Shown: in pieces, positions 57,581 through 64,000 of the stretch
Layout: every line of letters starts with the position of its first letter
Numbering within the stretch: the stretch's first letter is position 1
Assembly (NCBI RefSeq): GCF_014649015.1
Contig: NZ_BMSF01000007.1
Coordinates: 1-64,000 of the forward strand
DNA: 64,000 nt
Origin: Streptomyces narbonensis
GTDB lineage: Bacteria; Actinomycetota; Actinomycetes; Streptomycetales; Streptomycetaceae
Direction: 5' to 3'
Notes under the pieces: generated by a model
Databases searched by the model: none
What the model saw: the letters and a program-made list of their open reading frames with translations, nothing else
What the model was told of the DNA's origin: nothing
Made by a program: the position numbers and the translations under genes

Positions 57581-58693
57581 TCAGGCCGCGCTGAGCCGCC
57601 CGGCCATCCAGACCAGCCCCGGCGGGATCTCGCGGTTCCACGTGTTGAAGTTGTGGCCGCCGCTCTCCAGCGTGATCGACGAGACCCGCGCCGGGCTCTT
57701 CACCTTCTTGACGAAGTCGAGCGTCCCCTTCAGATTGCCCTCGCCCTGCTTCGACGTCGTCACCAGGAACGACGACTTCCCCTGCGGCAGATGGTCCAGG
57801 CTCCACAGCAGGTTCCCCCGCTTGCGCAGCCGGTCGTCGCCGTGGAAGAGGTCGCCCGTCGTCACGTCCTCCGCCGCCTTGTAGTACGCCGAGAGGCCCG
57901 CCCCCGCCGCGTACCGGTCCGGGTGGTGCAGCGCGATCTTCAGCGCGCAGTACCCACCGGTCGAGTTCCCCATGAAGCCCCAGTTCCGGGGCTTCGTCCC
58001 CACGCGGTACGTCTCCGAGACCGCCTTCGGCAGATCCTCCGCGAAGAAGGTCTCCGTCTGCGGTCCGCCCGGGATGTCCACGCACTCGGTGTCCCGCGGC
58101 GGCGCCACCGTCGGACGCAGCATCACCAGGATCATCGGCTGCATCTTCCCGGCCTTCGCCTGGGTGTACGCCGTCCTCGGGTACTTCAGGCCCTTGAGCA
58201 GGTTCTCGGCCGTGCCCGGGTATCCGGTGAGCACCACCGAAGCCGGGAAGGTGTTCTTCGCGTACTGCTTCTGGAAGTACTCCGGCGGCAGGTAGACGTA
58301 GGCCGGCGAGGTGATCCCCGACCTCTCCCCCTTGATGACGACCTTCTGTATCTGGCCGCCGACCTCGGGCCGGGACCCGCCGGGCACCTTCAGCGCCTGC
58401 TTCTCGACCACCTGCACGTCCTTCGCGGCGGCCGAGTGGTCGACGACCACCCCCATGTCCTGCTCCTGCCCGAACAGGTCCGCCCAGGAGCCGTAGAAGA
58501 GGAAGGAACGGTTCGCCGCGAGACCCACCGCCGCGAACAGCGCCACCTGGGTCACGAGCAGCAGCCCCACCCGCCCCACGACGGCACGCCAGCCGCGCCG
58601 CGCGAGCCGCGGCCAGAGCCAGACCGTGACGAGGAACAGCGCCACGGCCAGCACGACGGCCAGCACGAGGACTTTGTTGCTGATGAGCCCCAT
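57581..58693 (-). CDS. Membrane-anchored alpha/beta-hydrolase esterase
   Basis: 370 residues from ATG (MGLISNKVLVLAVVLAV). Two membrane helices (about 7-28 and 43-62) anchor an external esterase D/mycolyltransferase-like domain. The nucleophile elbow is WGFMGNSTGGYCALKIAL (GNSTGG, Ser near 227), and the His lies in LESGGHNFNTWN near the C-terminus. Such proteins hydrolyse or transfer acyl esters in the envelope. It is divergent from the lysyltransferase-like gene over 165 bases and convergent with the ATPase gene. The very long frame upstream is an antisense shadow. Confidence 0.88.
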   Translation of the reverse strand: MGLISNKVLVLAVVLAVALFLVTVWLWPRLARRGWRAVVGRVGLLLVTQVALFAAVGLAANRSFLFYGSWADLFGQEQDMGVVVDHSAAAKDVQVVEKQALKVPGGSRPEVGGQIQKVVIKGERSGITSPAYVYLPPEYFQKQYAKNTFPASVVLTGYPGTAENLLKGLKYPRTAYTQAKAGKMQPMILVMLRPTVAPPRDTECVDIPGGPQTETFFAEDLPKAVSETYRVGTKPRNWGFMGNSTGGYCALKIALHHPDRYAAGAGLSAYYKAAEDVTTGDLFHGDDRLRKRGNLLWSLDHLPQGKSSFLVTTSKQGEGNLKGTLDFVKKVKSPARVSSITLESGGHNFNTWNREIPPGLVWMAGRLSAA

Positions 58694-58858
58694 GAGACGC
58701 CCGAGCCTTCTTTCCAAGAATTTCCTGTGAACCGATGAACCCGGCTCCGTGCGACTCCGTCCTAGAGAGCGCACCAGCCGGTAAGGCCCGCCGAACGCGC
58801 CGCAGGGCCCGGCCGGAGTCAGAGACCCCTCGCAGGACCACGGGAAGTACGGGAAGCC

Positions 58859-60721
58859 ATGTCTGTCACGGTAGATGGGGACAAATCGCGATTGGTTCCG
58901 GTTCAGGTACGCCGGATTCTGCGCGGCCCCCGCCCCGAGAAGGTCCCCGCCCTCGTCGGCACCGCCTGCACCCTCGGCGGCCTCATCGACATCGCCGCCG
59001 GAGTCTTCCCCCGCTTCCGCGCCAGCCGCATGCACGCGGTCGCCGAAGTCCTCCCCGGCACCCTCGGCCACCTCTCCGCCGCCCTCTCCCTCAGCGCCGG
59101 CGTCCTCCTCCTGCTCCTCGCCCACGGCCTCAAGCGGCACAAGCGCCGGGCCTGGCGCGCCGCCGTCGTCCTCCTCCCCGTCGGCGCGGCAGCCCAGTTC
59201 GTCTGGCGCCACTCCGTCATCGGCGCCCTCTTCTCCCTCGCGCTCCTCGCACTGCTGCTGCGCCACCGCGCCGAGTTCGCCGCCCTCCCCGACCCGCGCA
59301 GCCGCTGGCGGGCACTCGCCAACTTCGTCGTCATGGGCGCCGGATCCATCGCCCTCGGCCTCGTCATCGTCAGCGCCCACCCCCGCCGCGTCGTCGGCGA
59401 CCCCAGCCTCACCGACCGCCTCGAACACGTCCTGTACGGACTCCTCGGCTTCGAAGGCCCCGTCGCCTACACCGGCGGCGTCGACTGGACCGTCGGCTAC
59501 TCCCTCGGCGCCCTCGGCATGCTCACCGCCCTCACCACCACCTACTTCGCCTTCCGCCCCGAGCACCCGGCCGCCCGCCTCACCGACGACGACGAGACCC
59601 GGCTGCGCGCCCTCCTCGACCAGCACGGCGGCCGCGACTCCCTCGGCCACTTCGCCCTCCGCCACGACAAGGGCGTCGTCTTCTCCCCCAGCGGCAAAGC
59701 CGCCGTCTGCTACCGCGTCGTCTCCGGCGTGATGCTCGCCAGCGGCGACCCCATCGGCGACGTCGAGGCCTGGCCCGGCGCCATCGAACGCTTCATGGAC
59801 GAGGCCAAGGCCCACTCCTGGACCCCCGCCGTCATGGGCTGCTCCGAGACCGGCGGCCAGGTCTGGACCCGCGAGACCGGCCTCGACGCCCTCGAACTCG
59901 GCGACGAGGCGATCGTCGACGTCGCCGACTTCTCCCTCTCGGGCCGCGCCATGCGCAACGTCCGCCAGATGGTCAAGCGCATCGAACGCAACGGCTACAC
60001 CACCCAGGTCCGCCGCGTCCGCGACCTCGACGACGAGGAACTGGAACGAGTCCGCCGCGCCGCCGCCGACTGGCGCGGCACCGACACCGAGCGCGGCTTC
60101 TCCATGGCCCTCGGCCGCATCGGGGCCACCGGCGACGGAGACGCCGTCATAGCGACCGCCCACAAGGACGACCCCGAGGACCCGGCCCACCCCGCCTCCC
60201 CCTACGGGGACCTCAAGGCGATCATCCACTTCGTGCCCTGGGGCCCCGACGGCATGTCGCTCGAACTCATGCGCCGCGACCGCTCCGCCGACCCCGGCAT
60301 GAACGAACTCCTCATCGTCGCCGCCCTCCAGGCCTCCCCCACCCTCGGCATCGAACGCGTCTCCCTCAACTTCGCCATGTTCCGCTCCGCCCTCGCCCGC
60401 GGCGAGAAGATCGGCGCGGGACCCGTCCTGCGCGCCTGGCGCGGACTCCTCGTCTTCCTCTCCCGCTGGTTCCAGATCGAGTCGCTCTACAAGTTCAACG
60501 ACAAGTTCCGGCCCCGCTGGGAACCCCGCTTCGTCGTCTACCGCAAGAGCCGCGACCTCCCCCGCATCGGCCTCGCCGCCATGCGCGCCGAAGGATTCGT
60601 CACCGTCTCCCTCCCCCGCCTCTTCCCGCACCGCCGCCCCGCCCGCGCCCCACGCCCCTGCGCCCACATCGTGCCCACGCTCACCCCGGCACCCGCCGAG
60701 CGCGAGGTCCAGGCCGCCTGA
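58859..60721 (+). CDS. MprF-like phosphatidylglycerol lysyltransferase (DUF2156)
   Basis: 620 residues. The N-terminal half has about six membrane helices (VPALVGTACTLGGLIDIAAG; LSLSAGVLLLLLAHGL). The C-terminal half is the DUF2156 dual-GNAT domain (FALRHDKGVVFSPSGKAAVC; VMLASGDPIGDVEAWP; LNFAMFRSALARGEK; WFQIESLYKFNDKFRPRW). MprF proteins move lysine from Lys-tRNA to phosphatidylglycerol and flip it, lowering surface charge against cationic peptides. There is no fused lysyl-tRNA synthetase part, so it uses the normal tRNA pool. Confidence 0.9.
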   Translation: MSVTVDGDKSRLVPVQVRRILRGPRPEKVPALVGTACTLGGLIDIAAGVFPRFRASRMHAVAEVLPGTLGHLSAALSLSAGVLLLLLAHGLKRHKRRAWRAAVVLLPVGAAAQFVWRHSVIGALFSLALLALLLRHRAEFAALPDPRSRWRALANFVVMGAGSIALGLVIVSAHPRRVVGDPSLTDRLEHVLYGLLGFEGPVAYTGGVDWTVGYSLGALGMLTALTTTYFAFRPEHPAARLTDDDETRLRALLDQHGGRDSLGHFALRHDKGVVFSPSGKAAVCYRVVSGVMLASGDPIGDVEAWPGAIERFMDEAKAHSWTPAVMGCSETGGQVWTRETGLDALELGDEAIVDVADFSLSGRAMRNVRQMVKRIERNGYTTQVRRVRDLDDEELERVRRAAADWRGTDTERGFSMALGRIGATGDGDAVIATAHKDDPEDPAHPASPYGDLKAIIHFVPWGPDGMSLELMRRDRSADPGMNELLIVAALQASPTLGIERVSLNFAMFRSALARGEKIGAGPVLRAWRGLLVFLSRWFQIESLYKFNDKFRPRWEPRFVVYRKSRDLPRIGLAAMRAEGFVTVSLPRLFPHRRPARAPRPCAHIVPTLTPAPAEREVQAA

Positions 60722-60772
60722 TCCACACCGCCTGATCCCACCCCGGCAGGCCCTGGGCCCTAGGCTGGAGAC

Positions 60773-61633
60773 ATGAGTACGACGATCGACCGGGGCACTG
60801 CCCAGGGCCTGCCGGAGTGGGACCGCTGCGCGGTCATGGGCGTGGTCAACGTGACCCCCGACTCCTTCTCCGACGGCGGCCGCTGGTTCGACACCACGGC
60901 CGCCGTCAAGCACGGCCTCGACCTCGTCGCCCAGGGCGCCGACCTCGTCGACGTCGGCGGCGAGTCCACCCGCCCCGGCGCCAGCCGCGTCGACGAGGAC
61001 GAAGAGCTCCGCCGCGTCGTCCCCGTCGTCCGCGGCCTCGCCGCCGAAGGCGTCACCGTCTCCGTCGACACCATGCGCGCCACCGTCGCCGCCCGCGCGG
61101 TCGCGGCCGGCGCCGTCCTCGTCAACGACGTCAGCGGCGGACTCGCCGACCCCGCCATGGTCCCCGCCGTCGCCGCCGCCGAGGTCCCCTTCGTCGTCAT
61201 GCACTGGCGCGGCTTCAGCCGGGGCATGAACGACCTCGCCGTGTACGACGACGTCGTCGCCGAGGTCGTCGCCGAACTCCGCACCCGCCTGGACGCCGTC
61301 GTCGCCGGCGGCATCACCCCCGAACGCATCGTCGTCGACCCCGGCCTCGGCTTCGCCAAGCTCGCCCCCCACGACCTGGCCCTCGTCGCCCACCTCCCCG
61401 AGCTCCGCGCCCTAGGCCGGCCCCTCCTCGTCGCCGCCTCCCGCAAGCGCTTCCTCGGCCACGTCCTCACCCGCGACGGCGCCACCCCGCCCCCCGCCCG
61501 CGAGCGCGACGCCGCCACCGCCGCCGTCTCCGCCCTCGCCGCCCACGAAGGCGCCTGGGCCGTCCGCGTCCACGAGGTCAGGGCCACCGCCGACGCCGTA
61601 CGCGTCGCACGCGCCGTCGAAGGAGCCAGGTGA
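60773..61633 (+). CDS. folP: Dihydropteroate synthase
   Basis: 286 residues. VMGVVNVTPDSFSDGGRWF near 22-40, VDVGGESTRPGAS, LVNDVSGGLADP, VMHWRGF, DPGLGFAKLAPHDLAL and ASRKRFLGHVL are the complete family set, so the enzyme should be active. It joins p-aminobenzoate to hydroxymethyl-dihydropterin diphosphate and is the sulfonamide target. First gene of folP-orf-folB-folK-DUF3180. Its stop overlaps the next start (GTGA). Confidence 0.96.
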   Translation: MSTTIDRGTAQGLPEWDRCAVMGVVNVTPDSFSDGGRWFDTTAAVKHGLDLVAQGADLVDVGGESTRPGASRVDEDEELRRVVPVVRGLAAEGVTVSVDTMRATVAARAVAAGAVLVNDVSGGLADPAMVPAVAAAEVPFVVMHWRGFSRGMNDLAVYDDVVAEVVAELRTRLDAVVAGGITPERIVVDPGLGFAKLAPHDLALVAHLPELRALGRPLLVAASRKRFLGHVLTRDGATPPPARERDAATAAVSALAAHEGAWAVRVHEVRATADAVRVARAVEGAR

Positions 61634-62118
61634 CCGACAGCCACCGCCAGTCCGACCGCGCAGCCGTGGAAGCCGCCAACACCGCCTTCTACGAAGCCAT
61701 GGAGACCGGCGACTTCGAAGCCGTCTCCGCCCTCTGGCTCGACGACGGGGCCACCCCCATCAGCTGCGTCCACCCCGGCTGGCCCGTCCTCACCGGCCGC
61801 GGCGAGGTGCTCCGCTCGTACGCCCTGATCATGGCCAACACGGAGTACATCCAGTTCTTCCTCACCGACCTCAGGATCTCCCTGGCCGGCGGCACCGCCG
61901 TCGTCACGTGCACCGAGAACATCCTCAGCGGCGGACCGGCCGAGGACGGAGCCGAGCTCGGCCCCCTCGTCGGCCAGCTCGTCGTCGCGACCAACGTGTT
62001 CCGCGACACACCGGACGGCTGGAGGATCTGGTCCCACCACGCCTCTCCCGTCCTTACGGAGACCGAGGACACGGACACCGAAGGCCCCGGCGTCGACGGC
62101 ACGGAACCCCCGGCCTGA
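61630..62118 (+). CDS. NTF2/SnoaL-like small protein
   Basis: 162 residues from GTG overlapping the folP stop. DRAAVEAANTAFYEAMETGD, ALWLDDGATPISCVHPGWPV and LTGRGEVLRSYALIM match the cone-shaped NTF2-like fold found between folP and folB in many actinobacteria. The C-terminal 30 residues are acidic and disordered. Whether it acts in folate synthesis (the pathway still lacks a dedicated dihydroneopterin-triphosphate pyrophosphatase) is not known; the tight coupling invites that question. Confidence 0.85.
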   Translation: MTDSHRQSDRAAVEAANTAFYEAMETGDFEAVSALWLDDGATPISCVHPGWPVLTGRGEVLRSYALIMANTEYIQFFLTDLRISLAGGTAVVTCTENILSGGPAEDGAELGPLVGQLVVATNVFRDTPDGWRIWSHHASPVLTETEDTDTEGPGVDGTEPPA

Positions 62119-62239
62119 GCCACCCTTGGCCCCCCGAGGGCAAGCGCTGTCGGTCCTCGCGGGTAGATTCGAAGTGGACACCCGGCCGTCCGCACCCGGC
62201 TGCGTGGCCACCCGAACTACGACAGCAGGAGTGATTCGC

Positions 62240-62599
62240 GTGGATCGTGTCGCGCTGCGCGGCCTCAAGGCCCGAGGCCACCACGGCGTCTTCCCCAAGG
62301 AGCGCGAGGAGGGCCAGACCTTCATCGTGGACCTTGTCCTCGGTCTGGACACGCGCCCGGCGGCCGCCGACGACGACCTGGCGAAGACCGTGCACTACGG
62401 CGTCGTCGCCGAGGAAGTCGTCGACGTCGTCCAGGGCGAACCCGTCGACCTCATCGAGACCCTGGCCGAGCGCATTGCCCAGCAATGCCTCAGCCACGCC
62501 GGGGTACAAGAGGTGGAAGTCGTCGTCCACAAGCCGGACGCCCCCATCACCGTGCCCTTCGACGACGTGACCATCACGATCACCCGGAGCCGACGATGA
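62240..62599 (+). CDS. folB: Dihydroneopterin aldolase
   Basis: 119 residues from GTG with AGGAG eight bases upstream. LRGLKARGHHGVFPKEREEG contains the catalytic Glu, and VEVVVHKPDAPI the Lys. It splits dihydroneopterin to hydroxymethyl-dihydropterin and glycolaldehyde in a cytoplasmic octamer. Its stop overlaps the folK start (ATGA). A 121-base gap separates it from the NTF2-like gene. Confidence 0.94.
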   Translation: MDRVALRGLKARGHHGVFPKEREEGQTFIVDLVLGLDTRPAAADDDLAKTVHYGVVAEEVVDVVQGEPVDLIETLAERIAQQCLSHAGVQEVEVVVHKPDAPITVPFDDVTITITRSRR

Positions 62600-63195
62600 A
62601 GCCGACGCAGAGCGACCCCACCGTCCAGCCCGTACCGGCCTCCGTCGTCGCCACCGTCGACGCGGCCGACACGACCCTGTCCAACCCCCGCTGGGCCGTC
62701 CTCTCACTCGGCGCCAACCTCGGCAACCGCCTGGAGACCCTCCAGGGCGCCGTCGACGCCCTCGGCGACACCCCCGGCCTCCGGGTCAAAGCCGTCTCCC
62801 CCGTCTACGAGACGGCCCCCTGGGGCGTCGAGCCGGGCACCCAGCCCTCATACCTCAACGCCGTCGCCCTCGTGAAGACGACCCTGCCGCCCTCCTCCCT
62901 CCTGGAGCGGGCCCACGCCGTCGAGGAGGCCTTCCACCGCGTCCGCGAGGAGCGCTGGGGCGCCCGCACCATCGACGTCGACATCATCACGTACGCCGAC
63001 GTCGTCTCCGAGGACCCCGTCCTCACCCTCCCGCACCCCCGCGCCCACGAGCGCGCCTTCGTCCTCGCCCCCTGGCACGACGTGGACCCCGCCGCCCAGC
63101 TCCCCGGCCGCGGCGCCGTCTCCGACCTGCTCGCCGCCCTCGGCAGCGCGGGCGTCACTCCCCGTGTCGACCTGGAACTCCGTCTGCCCGAGTAG
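62596..63195 (+). CDS. folK: Hydroxymethyl-dihydropterin pyrophosphokinase
   Basis: 199 residues. LSLGANLGNRLETLQGAVDA near 36-55, YETAPWGVEPGTQPSYLNAV, and the signature WGARTIDVDIITYADV followed by LPHPRAHERAFVLAPWHDVD. It activates hydroxymethyl-dihydropterin with ATP for FolP. The first 33 residues are an extra Thr/Val/Ala-rich tail. Four-base overlap with folB means coupled translation. Confidence 0.95.
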   Translation: MKPTQSDPTVQPVPASVVATVDAADTTLSNPRWAVLSLGANLGNRLETLQGAVDALGDTPGLRVKAVSPVYETAPWGVEPGTQPSYLNAVALVKTTLPPSSLLERAHAVEEAFHRVREERWGARTIDVDIITYADVVSEDPVLTLPHPRAHERAFVLAPWHDVDPAAQLPGRGAVSDLLAALGSAGVTPRVDLELRLPE

Positions 63196-63255
63196 TCGTT
63201 ACGCTTCGTGGCAGACCGCCCACGACCACGACCACGACCACGTGAAGGACACCCG

Positions 63256-63741
63256 GTGAAACAACTGCGGCTGAAGGTACTCACCGGACTGTTCCTCGTG
63301 GCGGGCATCCTCTCCTGGGGCGCCGCCCGCCTGTGGGACTCCGTCGGCACCCTCCCCAGCGTGCCGATCGCCGCACCGATCGTCCTCGCCGTGATCGCGG
63401 TCGTCCTCATGGCGACCGCCCTGTCGATCCGCATCCGCCTCAAGGCCCAGCGCGAGCGCCGCCCCGGCGCCAAGGGTGTCGAGCCCCTGATGGCGGCCCG
63501 TGCGGTGGTCTTCGGCCAGGCGAGCGCCCTGGTGGCCGCCCTCGTCGCCGGCATGTACGGCGGCACCGGCGTCTTCCTCCTCGGCTCCCTCGACGTCCCG
63601 GCCCGCCGCGACCAGGCCCTCTACGCGGCCCTCGCGGTCGTGGCGGGCATCGGCGTCATCGCGGCGGCCCTCTTCCTGGAGCGCGTCTGCAAACTCCCGG
63701 AAGACGAGAACGGCGAAGGCCCGGGCAAGGCCCGGGCCTGA
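63256..63741 (+). CDS. DUF3180 membrane protein
   Basis: 161 residues from GTG with AAGGA upstream. Four membrane helices (about 8-24, 36-56, 82-102, 119-141) with small basic loops (RIRLKAQRERRPGAKG). This family sits next to folK across actinobacteria. Function is unknown; a link to folate is only contextual. A short run of CGACCA repeats (63224-63241) lies upstream. Confidence 0.88.
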   Translation: MKQLRLKVLTGLFLVAGILSWGAARLWDSVGTLPSVPIAAPIVLAVIAVVLMATALSIRIRLKAQRERRPGAKGVEPLMAARAVVFGQASALVAALVAGMYGGTGVFLLGSLDVPARRDQALYAALAVVAGIGVIAAALFLERVCKLPEDENGEGPGKARA

Positions 63742-63767
63742 GACCGTCCGGCGGCTCCACCCCGGCA

Positions 63768-64000
63768 CTACCAGGGCTCACGCACGAGGTGCCCGTTCAG
63801 CAGGAAGGTCGGGTACGGGGCGAGCCGGTAGCTGTAGAAGGTGAAGGGCTTGGTGCCGAGGGCGGGGCGGGGGCGTACCTCTTGGACCTTGATCCAGGAG
63901 GACTCGGGCGGGTGGATGGGGTGGTCTTCGGGCGCGAAGGTTCCTCGATAGACCCAGCCGTCCGTCACGTAGAGCTGTGAGCGCAGTCCCCGCTTCGAGG
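63768..64000 (-). CDS. 3' end of an unrecognised gene (partial)
   Basis: An open minus-strand frame enters from the right edge and stops at 63768. The visible 77 residues include YVTDGWVYRGTFAPEDHPIH, WIKVQEVRPRPALGTK, PFTFYSYRLAPYPTFLLNGH and end LVREPW. Aromatic/Pro-rich, no membrane segment. A GTG at 63968 exists, but the frame continues upstream as RSQLYV and looks coding, so the real start is outside the window. I do not recognise the family. Confidence 0.6.
   Translation of the reverse strand, partial: SKRGLRSQLYVTDGWVYRGTFAPEDHPIHPPESSWIKVQEVRPRPALGTKPFTFYSYRLAPYPTFLLNGHLVREPW

Noticed and set aside
57581..61393. 1270-residue minus-strand ORF
   Set aside because: Only the last 370 residues (esterase) are real; the rest is an antisense shadow of the lysyltransferase and folP genes.

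Overview
The window is a very GC-rich, densely coded chromosomal segment with GTG starts, strong third-position G/C and long antisense shadow frames. Its gene content (sigE-cseABC, lsr2, disA, clpC, an auxiliary trpS, a four-subunit osmolyte ABC transporter) is typical of the core chromosome of Streptomyces. I see no phage, integrase, CRISPR array or tRNA gene. The only clear mobile DNA is a pair of MITE-like elements near 47.6-47.9 kb.

Layout. 1-310: leader of an rRNA operon that runs off the left edge on the minus strand. 524-1683: a Trp-rich leader peptide, an attenuator and an auxiliary tryptophanyl-tRNA synthetase. 1.6-9.1 kb: a GlxA-like regulator, a cysteine hydrolase, proC, an ABC-2 exporter with a palindrome over its start, two small envelope proteins and a Ser/Thr kinase with a beta-propeller. 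9.2-14.9 kb: ilvD, a coupled sugar isomerase/TetR pair, a 31-bp tandem palindromic repeat array, a Ppx/GppA phosphatase and a Lys/Ala-tailed protein. 15.0-24.5 kb: a membrane protein that fuses ECF-sigma-like, zinc-finger and BACON-like parts, then radA, disA (c-di-AMP synthase), a PAP2 phosphatase and mutY. 23.2-26.7 kb: sigE-cseA-cseB-cseC, the cell-envelope stress system. 26.8-29.8 kb: a DHA2 drug exporter and a divergent TetR gene with two matching operators, then an M23 peptidase. 30.3-32.9 kb: a NACHT NTPase. 32.9-39.0 kb: clpC (SigR-type and ClgR-like sites), an SCO3374-type protein, lsr2, an amino-acid N-acetyltransferase, a BlaI-type regulator and small proteins.

39.1-44.7 kb: a five-gene chain joined by 4-bp overlaps (Rossmann/DUF2520 protein, panC, nadB, nadC, coaX) that couples NAD and CoA synthesis. 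44.8-49.8 kb: a threonine-aldolase-like enzyme, an ArsR-type regulator with two operators, the MITE pair and a two-component system. 49.9-52.1 kb: a MidA/DUF185 methyltransferase directly before an orphan nuoD paralogue; the human counterparts are an enzyme and its substrate in complex I assembly. 52.1-57.5 kb: a GNAT enzyme, a coiled-coil membrane protein and a divergent OpuC-type osmoprotectant transporter. 57.6-64.0 kb: an esterase, an MprF-like lysyltransferase protein, the folP-folB-folK cluster with a DUF3180 membrane protein, and the 3' end of an unrecognised gene.

A pattern recurs at small scale. Many stop codons (Ppx, DisA, CseA, the aldolase, an ABC permease, and weaker cases) are followed at once by unrelated 16-31 bp tandem repeats. 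In two cases the repeat unit includes the gene's own last codons and stop.
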